Below, one piece after another: positions 11,994 to 24,400 of a DNA stretch of 64,000 nt. Numbering within the stretch: position 1 is the first letter of the stretch; each line of letters starts with the position of its first letter. The stretch lies in NCBI RefSeq assembly GCF_954871325.1, contig NC_088777.1:25087366-25151365 (forward strand). Direction: 5' to 3'. The position numbers were made by a program, and so were the translations under genes. The notes beneath the pieces are model-generated. The model was given only the letters and a program-made list of their open reading frames with translations. It did no database searches and was not told the origin of the DNA. The stretch comes from Gordionus sp. m RMFG-2023. Lineage: Eukaryota; Nematomorpha; Gordioida; Chordodea; Parachordodidae.

Positions 11994-12413
11994 ATGGAAT
12001 TTCAATCGAATTTATATCACAAAATAATTGAAAGGGATGAACGCGAATTTTTGCCATTTATTGATATAATAGATTCACGTTTATTATTAATAATTATATA
12101 TATCATATTATATTATTAGATAACAAAGTTCTCACTAATTTTGTACTTTTGAAAAATTATGTATTAGATTTAGAATGTGATATAGGCAAACTTAAGGATG
12201 AGAATACTAAACTTCATTTATTTGCTACAAAAAATATGTACATAAACTTAATTATATTAAATATTAATTAAATTTAGATTTCAAAAAGTAGACAATTTAA
12301 ATGATGATAATGAGAAAGTTGATGGAATTAAAAATGATTATATGTTATCACTCCACACAAAACTATTATTGTTGCAAGAAGAATTGACATATATGTTAAA
12401 TTATAAAAGAGAG
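11994..12413 (+). CDS. ATG16: ATG16-like exons 1-3 (start, ATG5-binding region, first coil)
   Basis: Exon 1 (85 nt) ends CAC|GT and exon 2 starts after TATTATTAG, restoring DIIDSHNKVL across the junction. Exon 2 (118 nt) ends AT|GTAC; exon 3 starts after AATTTAG and ends GAG|GTTACA in phase 0. The two introns are only 41 and 40 nt. Confidence 0.8.
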
Positions 12414-15400
12414 GTTACAGTTTGTATCTCATATTGTTTAATTTATTATACCTTGTATTTTAAGGAGGATAATTATTTAAGTTATTGAATTTCATATTAA
12501 GATAACTATTTTAATATTCATATTAAAGTGGTATAGAAAATCTGAAGTTTTTAGAAAATCTTTCAATAAATAATTTATAGCATATGATTTTTAATTTTGA
12601 AAGATTTGATTTTGTCAGAATTATATTTAAGCATGTATATAAAGTAACTATTAATTTTAGAAAATTTTTCATTAAATTTTACCTTAATTTTTTAAATATA
12701 GATTTATTATTTTAATTTTAAATGTTTACTATTCTAAATTACATGAAATTTAATGTGATTTAGCAAGAGATGCAATAATTGCTCCATTCAAGCTGACAAA
12801 AATGGCTTGGTCAAATTTATAGCCAAAAAAATTGGATCAGTTTTGGAGCATGAGCTGAAAAAAAAAATTGGCTCAACCTTGGATTGCCAGCTGAAAATTG
12901 GTTCAGCCTTGAACTCGAAATCTCTGTATTATCACTCAAAATTGAAACTTAATAAATAATTATACTTTTATATTATATTTGACTATTGATAAATAAGGAT
13001 TGATATATTTAATTTATTTGGTCATAAAATTATAACCCAATTTGGTGCTCAGAATATACTTATAAAAACTTTCGCTCATTTCATAATTTATTAAAAATAA
13101 ATAAAAATTATTATTCAATAAATATAAAAATTTATACCTTCCCTCAATTTTATTAAATAAAAATATTATAAATTCTCCTATTTTAATTTGTTCTATTTTT
13201 CTGTTTTGCTTTTGTTTTAAATTTCTATGGAAAATACTAATGTTGTTAAAGTAACTACCTTTTACCAAAAATGTAAGTTACAAATGTAACTGTAAGTAGT
13301 TATATTTTAAAAGTTACAAAAGTAACTGTAACTAGTTATATTTTTTGAAATGTAACTGCCAAAAGTAACTAGTTACTTTTAAAAATATATATGTATATAT
13401 AAATCAAAATAATATATTCCAATAATTAATTTTATTTTAATATGTTTTTTTAAAATAATATAACTATTTATTAAAATTATAATACTATATCTATACTCTA
13501 TGTAAAAATATATAATTAAAAGAAGAGATATAAAATAAAATAATGTATTGAGGTTTGGTCTGTGGGGCTTAATGACCCATGTATAGATATATATATTTGG
13601 ATCAAAAAATTTGTTTAATATTCTTTATCGTGGGTATAAGCCCTTTTTGGATCACCTGTGATTAAACTTAACCTTTGCCCTATTGTTTTGAATAATTTTA
13701 GGGTTTGGGGTCCAAATGATTCACAGGTGTCTGTACCGGAACACTAAAATGATTATTAAGGTGGCTATATTTATTTGTTTTTGTATTTTCAGCTTTCATG
13801 ATAGAGTTGAAATAAAAAGATTTGGCAAAATGATCTAGACATGTATAATTCCAAGCGAGGGGTATACCTTGGTTCCAAGGCACTACCGTCATTCCATCAG
13901 GGCTGAAGCCAGAGGGTTTCAGTGTAGAAGGAATATTTGCGAATTTCAAGATTCTATTGATAATCGAATTGTTTCACAAAACGAAGACCTTGAGTTTCAC
14001 AAGGGACACATGATGTTGACGTTACGATTTCACAAAACGAAGACCTATAGCCAGGGATCCGAACCTGAACCGAACCTAAACCGCTAAAAAAATACTAGCC
14101 GAACCTGAAGCGAACCGCTATTATGTCTCTGAACCGGTTCGAGCCTTATGATTTTATGCTTATAAAACAATATGTAAGTTATTATTAATATATTGAAAAA
14201 ATTTCAATTACATTCAAATTATTTTAAAGATTATCATCAATCACATTTGATTGGTAAGTGTCGGTCATATTTTTATAAACTTTAGTATATTGTCATTTTA
14301 CAACATTTTTTTAAAATATTTTAAGCTTGTAAATTATAATGCTTAGAGAAAAATTAAATACAAAATATTATTATAAATGACACATCAAATCTGATATCAT
14401 ATTGGCAGTGCCGGCTACCCAAGTCAATGTAGAAAGATGCTTTTCAACAATTAAATTTAAACTATCTCCTTATAGTGTAATTTGTGAGAGACGAATTTTG
14501 AAAATATATTAATTGTGCGGCTTAATAAAAAAAATTGTAAAATAAATAAAATATTGTTCATATTAAAATTAATCATTGATAAATATTCTTATTTTTATAT
14601 TTATAAATTAAATATTATTTTATAATGTGCAATTAATTAATAAAAATGAAGGTTTTATACATATGTTTTTTAAATTAATGATAAAATAAAAAAAAAATTT
14701 TCCCTATACATAATTCGAATGTAGGTTTGGATACAAAAGTGTTCAAACCGGTTCTTAGAGGTTGGAACCGTACCGATATTTTAATTTTTTACAAACCAAA
14801 CCTGAACCTTGAACCGTTATTTATATCCGTACCTGAACCCGAACCGAACCTATATTCGTTTCAGTTTGGGTCCCTGCATAGCTATTCTTAGTTCTTCCTC
14901 GGTTAATAAACACGCCTAAATTAGAACTAGGTATTGTTTCTAACCATTCATAGCCAGGTTGGCATATGGCTGAGGCTGGTATTATTTGATCCAGCAAAAG
15001 AATCGTATTGTTATCATTCTGTATATTAATACTAGGGGTTGGGTTTAAGGGAAGAAAGAGTGATGGAGATTTTCTTTGAACATCTTTGAAGTGTAAGTAT
15101 TCAACGCAATGCATGTATCAATGGTAAATTCCAGTCTCAGTCTTAAATTTAGATATGATCAGCTTGGAGAATCTTTGCTCCAGAGGTTTAATGCTGCCAT
15201 ATGATGTGGATTCGATAGTATCCAAGTCTCCAAGTGCGTATGGAAATTTAACAATTGGGGATAAAATGGTTGAAATTAAGGATATGGTGGAATGGATACA
15301 TATACCACCTAGCTTTGATGAAAGGGCAGCTTGCATATTGAAGAGGGAAGAGAATTTGATATTTAAGATAGATTCGAGAGTATTTTTATAATGAACCTCA

Positions 15401-18400
15401 AGGTCTAATAATATTTCAAGGGACATGAAAATTGTTTGTGAACAAAAGGCATGTATAATTTTAGAAATGAATAAAAAATATTTAAATATATAAAAAGCCT
15501 GACGAGCAGGTAAATGTTTTAAATTATTTTTCATTCTATTGAATTTGACAATAAATACATCTCTAAAATGAAATATTTGCCCTCTCAGTTGCTGGTAATA
15601 TTTATGGAATTTCATATAAATGTATTTTTTTTAAATTTTACTAAATTAGATCATAGAAGAACGACAAAGACTTAGATTATTTTAAATTAAATAATTTTTG
15701 AATAAACTACTAAATTAGTAATTACTTTCTAATAAGAAAATTTTTAGGCCCAGCCCGGATTTTTTAAAAATATATTATATTTATTTTTGAGTTTTATAGC
15801 TAATAATGGCGATTTCAAATATTTGGTTTTAAAATATACGGTCTGGCCCGGATATTTTAAAAAAAATTTAAGGTTCGGGTTGACTATTTAAAAAAAAATT
15901 AAGATACGTCCCGGCCTGTGTACCCTGGCTTAGGGCCAGGCCTGCAGGTCTCTAATAAATATATTCTATTTTCCGATTTTTTTTCGCTTTAAATATTTTT
16001 TTATATAAATAAATTGTTAATTTTTTCAAATAATTGTATATAATTATTATATCTTAATTTTTTTTATATTAAATAAATGCGTTCAGTAAATAAATAATGC
16101 GTTTATGAATGATGTATAAAGTAAATTATTATGTAACTAGTTACTTTTGAAATATAACGGTAACTAGTTATATTTCAAAGTAACTTTTAACAACACTAGA
16201 ATATACCAACCCTTATAAACATATTTTTGCCTTTTTATAAATTGGTTCTAATTTTCTGTTTTGTTTTAAATTTCTATAGAAAATACCGTTACATATAAAC
16301 ATATTTTTTACATAATTTTTTTGAGAATTATAATTAATAAAAATTTACAATTACTTCCTTCTTTTTAATTTCATGTTCTTAAATTTGTTATGTTTTAATA
16401 TTGGAAAATTAGCCCCATATCACATTAACTAATTTATATAAATTTTAAAATGATAAAAACAATCATAAATATTTGTTTTCGTTGACATATTTAAATTACA
16501 GTATAAATATGATTTGTTGTAAATCATTTGCATATTTGTAATAACTTTCTTAAAAAATTGTTTAATTTGCTGTTTTTTATTTTTAAATGTTATCAATATG
16601 TTATTTTTACAATAATTACAGAAAGTTAAACAATTTTATAAATAAGTCGTTACAAATATATGGAAATTGTATAACAATTCATATTCACACTGTATAAGAT
16701 TTCAGTAGAAAAAGAATAAACATGTTATCATTAATAATTTTAAGTTGAAAAGGATGTAATGAAATAAAATTAACACCCCCATATGAATTTTATCTATTTA
16801 AACAAAAACGGAAAAAAAATTTATTTATCTTGGATGGGGAGGAAAAAAACATAATATTATATCAATTCCTTAATAAAAAATAAACATGATTTTTTATAAT
16901 TTCTTTTTTAAAACGGAAGTTAAGCAAGATTTTAGAACATTTAGGGAGAAAAATTTGAATTTATAGTGATAGGATATTTTAATTAGCTTTTATTTGATAC
17001 CCATTGATATATTGTGTTAGTAAAAATTTTCAAGCCTCCAAAGGCCAAGACCCTCTCACTTGGAATAATAATTATGATTATAATCAAAATATAATTAAAT
17101 TTTCTTTTATTTTGAAACCCATATCAATATTTTGAGTTGATAAAAATATTCCTGACCCCTCAAGACCTAGATCTGCTCATTTAGAGTAATAATTATGACT
17201 ACAATCAAAATCTAATTAAATAACCTTTTATTTGTCGCCCATATCAATAATTTGCGCTGAACCCTGGGTCTGTGCTTCGGGTTCCTGGAGCAGACCTGAG
17301 CACTGGGTCATAAATTTTACGACCAAGCAAATTAAAATCACTATACTCATCCTTATTTTTCATTAGTCAAATATAATATAAAAGTATAATTATTTATTAA
17401 GTTCCAATTTAGAATGATTACACAGCAAGCTTCAAGGCTAGCCGATTTTTTCTGTTTGAGCCAAGATGGAGCCGATTTTTAGGCTTACGCTCTAAGGTTG
17501 AGCCGGCTTTAGTGGAGTGATTTTGCATCACTAAGCAAGGCAATATTTAGAAAGACCATTATATTTTGGAATAATTCTTAGAGTTTTTATGTCATTTTTT
17601 AAAATATATTTACTTGGATGTAAATCCAGGGTTGCCAAACCTCCCAATTTTGTCATAAACCTCCCAAATTTTAATTCTTGCTTACGCCCAAATTTGCTGT
17701 CTATTAATTTACTTTCTCCTGTTTTTTTGTAAAATAAATGTAGGCCTTCTTGGGATTTCGTTATAAAATTCTAAAACATAAAATATTTGAAATAAAAACT
17801 CAGAGTAGATACTTAAAGTCAACGGTGTGGCCATGATTTATCCATAGGGGGGGGGAATTTTTTTTGGGGAGGGGGCTTTTGCTCCAAACCTCATTTTGTC
17901 CGATCTTTGACCAAGTCACTTGTAAAAAAATGTTATATTGTTGATTTTTCTATCTTATATTTATATCATCTACATTAAAGTTGGCTGAACAATTTGAAGT
18001 ACTAATTCTAAAATATGCAAATGATTTGTTTTATAAGAGTCTGACTTTCACCAGTAAAGCCAGCATAAATAAAAAAATTATAGCAAACCTTACGATTAAT
18101 AAACAGTTGAAAGCATTATTCTTAAAATTTTAAGTGCTCAATTTTAAATTAATTTAATCCATTTGATAGATAGAAGAGAAAAAATTGGCATTATGCTGGA
18201 ATGGAAAATATAAAAACTATATATCTAGCATACTTCAATGATGAAGCGTCAAGTTAATACTAGGGAAGCAATTGAAAAATATTTTTTATTAGTCAAACCA
18301 TTCATAAAATTAAGATTTATAAATAAGCGGAAATCTTCTTTGCTTTTGAGTTTTCAATTCGATTTTCGTCAAATGATTTTAATTGAATCATCAACTGCAA

Positions 18401-21400
18401 ATGAACTGTTTTCTTCATGCCACTAAACTACATACAAAAATTATTCATATCCAAAAATCCTTTATCATTACACATTCCAAACAATTTTCCTTTGGGAATA
18501 ATAGCCATGACTAACAATATAGAGAATTAGAAAATCAAAATTCTTTTCCAGTTAGCCACTCATATTTTTCTTATTTATTGTTTGAAAATTACAATGCATG
18601 TTTTTATTTCTTTTTTTCAAGTTTTATAAAATTGGTTTTGGTCTAAATTTCTTCACATCAAAATTTCTTGAGCTTAATTATATTTTAAAGTAATTTTTAA
18701 TAATCAAATTGCAATTATTAGACATTTAAATTAATTAATTCTTTTAAAAAAGAAGGATTTTTTTTATTTAAAAAAGAAGAGATAAAAATATAATATAAAA
18801 AATTTTTCTTCCTCTTTTATTTAGTAAAAAAATAAGCAGTTTATTTTTTAAACGTAAAATTACACAATTCATTCGCATAATTTTCTCTTTATTTGTTAAA
18901 AAACTGGTGAATCAGATATTTTACTTTCGTTTGATGATGGATAAATCAGAAATTAACTTTTCGTCTACAATACTTTTATATTTTATAACCTAAAAATTTT
19001 AATTTGATTTTGCCTACCTTATTTTTTATTGTATATCTTATTGACGATTTATTATTTCCCTACAAAACCTGCATTAATAGAATATAAATTACCCTTTTAT
19101 ATATTAAAACTATAAGACCAAGGAGTTGATAAATAGCAGGGCTGCCAGATGGTTTAGTTTAGTAGGGACATCCCACTTGAGTCATTTTTATATTGTGTAT
19201 ACAGGGCAGCAATCCACTTTGCTTCGAGATATAAGGTATAAAAAAAATTCATACAATAATTCCCGTTGTACTTACACTGAAACAGGAGCTAGTTTCCATC
19301 CCATATTTTCATATTTATAAGAAAGTACACGAAACAAAATCATATTTTTTTTTTTATCTAAAAAGTATTATTTATATTAAATGATATATCAAAATATTTA
19401 TAATCTTTAATTCAATAAGATGACTCAATAATGTGATGATAAATTTACTTAAATTGTAAAAATGTTTAAAGATGATTATATTATAGTGAATCTTTATTTT
19501 TTAGAATTATATATAAATAATCTTCAAGTTAAGGATAAAATAAAAAATAACGTGAGTGGTCTCTGGTACAGTTATTGTGGATGTTGAACATAAATTAGAT
19601 AAATTTTTACATTATATAATTCTTCACTATATTATTAATATATATCGAATTTTTTCGCTATATTTGTTTGCCATTATTTTAGTGTACATTATTACTTTTG
19701 ATGAGGTTTAATATTTTGTGAATTTGTTTTTTGAAATAGAAGCGCTAATACCATAACCATAAAGGCAAAGGTACTCGCTAGGAATTCTCTATTTTCCCTA
19801 TCGGGCGCAAGCCTTGTCTTACCTATATTGAAGGAAATCGATTATAATCAAAGTCAACGATACCCGAAAGATGCCGAGATTTGATGATATCGTTGAAAAT
19901 TCCATATAAGTTAGATGGAACGACCGAGCCCGATAAGGGCGCGCCAACTTTATATACAGAGTCACATACCAATAATACGATGGACATAGTTTCCTGTCCG
20001 AGGTCTTGGTAGGTAAACAATTCGGGATTTTAAGGCTTTGGGGACCATTGCACGTCGGCTAGTTATTTTTGGATGTCATAGTATTCAGTCATAAAACTAG
20101 GTTACATCTGATATTTATGATTCTGGGTTTCGACTGGTATCCGGTGAGGCGATGAGGAGAGTGATCATCATTGTTATTTTTGGATGTCATTTTTGCTGGT
20201 TGTTCAGAAGAGAAGATCAAGCCCCTAAGTTCCCTGATTGATGTTTTCTAAGCAGATTGGGAATACGATATTCTTCTTCGGACAGGTAAACTGATCCGGT
20301 CACGGAGTTTTCTCAGATCCTCGTTTTTGGCCCTGAAAAGGGAGTATGATTAAAGGTTAGTGAGATATGCGATAAATATTTACTCGGTAAAAATGTGTTA
20401 AATAGTGAATATTCAAGGATTAAAAATATATAGTAACTAACGATTAGATCAAAATAAAAATTTAACTCTCATTAGTGATTGGACAAATATAAGAAGATAA
20501 TGCATTGGATATTGGTTAGCTCTAAAATGGGGGCATCAGGTATAGAAGATAATTTCTTTTCTTACCTTTTGAGGCGGACGATTTCTTGATGCCTTTCTTA
20601 TGGTGTATGAAGTCTGTTATAGTGCGGGCTGCTGGGAATTTACGAAAGGGTTGATCTTCGGCACTTTTTATCTCTCCATTCAAGTACGCGGAGTAACAAG
20701 TGTCATAAGTCATGGCTGTAGAGAATATATCTACAATTTTTTATAATTTAAATTTAGGAATTTTGTTCTATCGCCATATCTAAATAATTTTGAATAAAGT
20801 ACTCTGGAAAATTATATTTGCATTTTATATAAACTTCCTCCACTTATTTTCATTTTCTAAAATCATTCATGTCTGGAAAACCATAAATACGGGAACTTTA
20901 TTTTCTCATTATTTTTTAATCATATTAAGGCTTAAGGCAATTTTTTTAAAAATCCAATTGTTTTCATTTAAATTTTTAACCCATTCTCTCTCCATATTCA
21001 AAAATTCTAATGCCTATATAATACTCATTTAATAACTTTAGAATATCCTAATTATAGCTGATATGACCAAAAAATTACGCGAAAAAGATGACTATTTGTT
21101 AATTAAAGAAGACGAGTAATTAAATTTTATATTGAAAATTACCCAAATTATTTTAGAACAAAAAATAAAGATTCAGATATATTGAAGCTAAAACAAAATA
21201 AATTTCAACTGAGTCAATCGTTAAAAGAGTTAGAAGCAACTAATCAGGTTATACATTGCATAATATATTATGAATAGTTAAAAATTTTTTATAACTTTCT
21301 TATTTCCTTTCACATGACGACTGTGCTGCAGCGTCCCCAGTTAAAATTTAAAAATATAAAAAATGGCTTAGGATTCTATTTTTCAAAGATAACATCCTAT

Positions 21401-24400
21401 TTTTTAATAATTGTCACCCATTTAGAAAATTATATATTAACTAGTAGATAGCCCGTCAAAAATGACGGGGAATGAAAATCTTCTTACTTTATGTATGTTA
21501 CCTGTTATTTGAAAATAATATCCAATTTTTATTCTTCTTACTCCCTCATCCATTCAGGCCAGGTTTAATCCATTAAAACCAAGTGCTATGGTTTGAGTAA
21601 AAATAAAAAAGCATTTACTTGATAATAACAATATTATTTGTTAAATATTACTGATTACTTACACCTAATATTTAATATTAAAAAAAATTCCCAGGCAAAG
21701 TCTAAAGCTATATTAATTATGAAAAATTCTCCCAAGTCCAATGAAAGATCATAATAATTTTGTTAGTTAAGAACTGAAATAAAGTATTTAAATAATCATA
21801 ATGAATTTAAAATACAATCAAAATTCAGATTTTCATGGGCCTTGGTTTTTTGATCAGGTTAAGCCCAGGCCTGCAAAAAAAATTGTTTTGAGCCATGACC
21901 TATAATTAATAATAAAAAAATTCTCAAGCGTCCAAGCTTATAATAATTTTGAAAAATTTTCCCCAAGCCCAGCCCAATATAATTTATAAAAAAAATTTCC
22001 AAGCCCAGCCCAACCCATAATAATTTTATAAAAGAATTTTCTCAAACCTGGCCAACCGATATTAATTTAAATTTTTTTCCAAGCCTGGAGATAGGTAAAT
22101 CTCTAAAAACCATATCTATTTTTTAGTCTATTTTAACCCAGCTCACCCCAACCAAGGCCAACCCATTAAGACTAAGAATGAATACTAATTTTTTGAATAA
22201 AAATATATTTAAATTAGATTTTACCTGAGGGCCATATAAATATTCTGTGTTAAATATTACACCTATGCCTAATATTAAAAAAATTCCCAAGCCAGGTCCT
22301 CGCACTTGGTTTTCTCAAACCAGCAAAAGACCATAATAATTTTGATAGTTGAGGACTGAAATAAAATATAATAAAAAGTCACAATGCATTTAAAAATACA
22401 ATCAGAATATGAAAGTTGCATGGGCCTTGGTTGATCAGGCCTTGCCATGTCTTCAAAAGAAATTTTCAGGCCAATTTATAGCCCATATTTAAATTTAAAA
22501 ATTTACATGAATCTTAGACTATAATAATTATAAAAAATGTTTCTCAAGCTATGTCCAAGTCCATATTAATGGTGAAAAATATTTTCTAAGCCCAGGAAAA
22601 CCCAAATAATTTATTTTGATCCAGAAAAATAGGTCTGGTGTAAGGGGTTTATAAGAATTAAATGTGTCTAATTTCAAAATTATTATCAAATGAAGGGTAA
22701 ATATCTGATTTACCTATGATTCTACTGGTGAGCTCCTGGTATTTATATGAAATTCATGAATACATATTAAAGTACCATTCTGAAAATATGTTCATCCTAA
22801 TTTAAATTTTAAACAAACCAAATGATTTATTACTTATTTACAAAATATAAAATTAAATTTAAGAAATTGTTATTAAATTACAATAGAAAAAATAAAAAGA
22901 TATGTCTAAGTTAACAACAATCATAGTTAAATTATATATAAGTAAAACAAAAAGTTTATACATTTAATCAAAAATGCTATAATAAGTTATGAATAACATA
23001 CATTCTACAATTATGAAGTTATAAGTAAATGTATAAAATATTCCTATCTTATGAGGTTTTATGTTAAAAGTTACTTTTGAAACATAACTAGTTACAGTTA
23101 CTAGTTACATTGGCAAATACATAACTAGTTACAGTTACTAGTTACATTTTTACAAAAGTAACTAGTTATTAGTTACAGTTAATTTCAAAAGTAACTTGTT
23201 ACACTTTATACATCCTTCATATGCGTATTATTTATTTATTGAATGCATTTATTTAATATAAAAAAAATTAGGATAAACAAAGTATAATTAGTTATTTAAA
23301 ATAATATACAATTTATTTATATAAAAAAATATCGCAAAATTGAATATTTACATCGAATATAAAAATATATATTTGCATTGAAAAAAAAAACATTTATTTT
23401 TCATAAAAATTAGAATCTATGTTTATTTGCTTTTAACAACAAATTAATTTCAAAGTTATTATCTAGGAGACGTGCTCGTTTATCTCCAAAAATGAGCTTA
23501 CCTAGACTGAATAAGCGCTCTACGGGAGCACTTGATGTTAGAACAACATTATATTTAATAAAGAGTAATTTTAACTTTGGAAAATCGTTATATAAAGAAA
23601 AAATGTTGTTATTAGATTTGATAAAGTTTTCTATAAGTTCATTATCCAGAATATTTTAGCACTTTAGGTCAAAAAATCCAACTACATCAAGTGATGTTGG
23701 TTTTGAGCATGATTTATTCGTCTGGGATTCACTTTGAGGTATTAAGGTATTTATTAAATTTAAAATTTCCTCCTTTTTTGCTTTATTCCTTTCTTGCCTA
23801 ATCCAAGGCCAGTCAGTTTTAAATAAAGGGTGAAGAATTGCAGCAATGATGTTGTCATTATCATAAAGATTATTAAATCTATAACATGATATTATTAATT
23901 TATAAATAATTATTTGATTTTAGTTACATTTTTTCAATACTAGCTAATATAGTATCCTTTAGAGGTTGACAATATTTTAATCCCTGCACATCTGCCATAC
24001 ATATAAGTATTTGTGTTATTGTTGGGAACAATCAAACATTTTCACAAAATTTTAAATTAATAAATTTAATTTAAAGAATAAATTTAATTTAAAATTAATT
24101 TATCACAACATATTAAAAATAAAATTAATTATTTGAATATATCTTTAAAAGTAACTAGTTACTTTTGGCAGTTACATTTCAAAATTTTTAACTAGTTACA
24201 GTTACTAGTTACAATTTTAAAAATATAACTAGTTACAGTTATTTTTTAGCCAAAATGTAACTAGTTACAGGTATATAAAAATTTATATTTATTTTGGGGT
24301 TATTCTAAAATTTTCCATTATTTTTTATAAAATATGTTAATGATATATTTAGTAAATTTATTTATGTTATTTATTTGTATTTGTAATTTATAATCTAAAA

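Larger units (their letters stand above)
13238..16198. mobile_element. hAT-like element with TAACTAGTTA palindromes, nested in 12.8-17.5 kb
   Basis: Ends are TAATGTTGTTAAAGTAAC and, inverted, TAGTGTTGTTAAAAGTTAC. They are flanked by GAAAATAC (13,230-13,237) and GAATATAC (16,199-16,206), 7 of 8 matching. Both ends carry repeated GTAACTAGTTAC-type palindromes. The interior is mostly occupied by a later LINE and its own insertions. Confidence 0.8.
12768..17531. mobile_element. DNA transposon with ~240-280-bp inverted ends; outer shell of a nest
   Basis: The left arm 12,768-13,050 and right arm about 17,296-17,531 are inverted copies. The tips are AGATGCAATAATTGCTCC and GTGATGCAAAATCACTCC. An inner stretch of about 60 bp (cttaataaataattatac and beyond) is nearly identical between arms. 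Flanking TTAGCAAG (12,760-12,767) and TAAGCAAG (17,532-17,539) match 7 of 8 bases, as expected for an 8-bp duplication. No transposase of its own is seen. It lies in intron 3 of the ATG16-like gene. Confidence 0.82.

Noticed and set aside
13014-13268. 84-codon minus-strand frame
   Set aside because: It spans the end of one transposon arm and the start of another element; chance A+T-rich frame.
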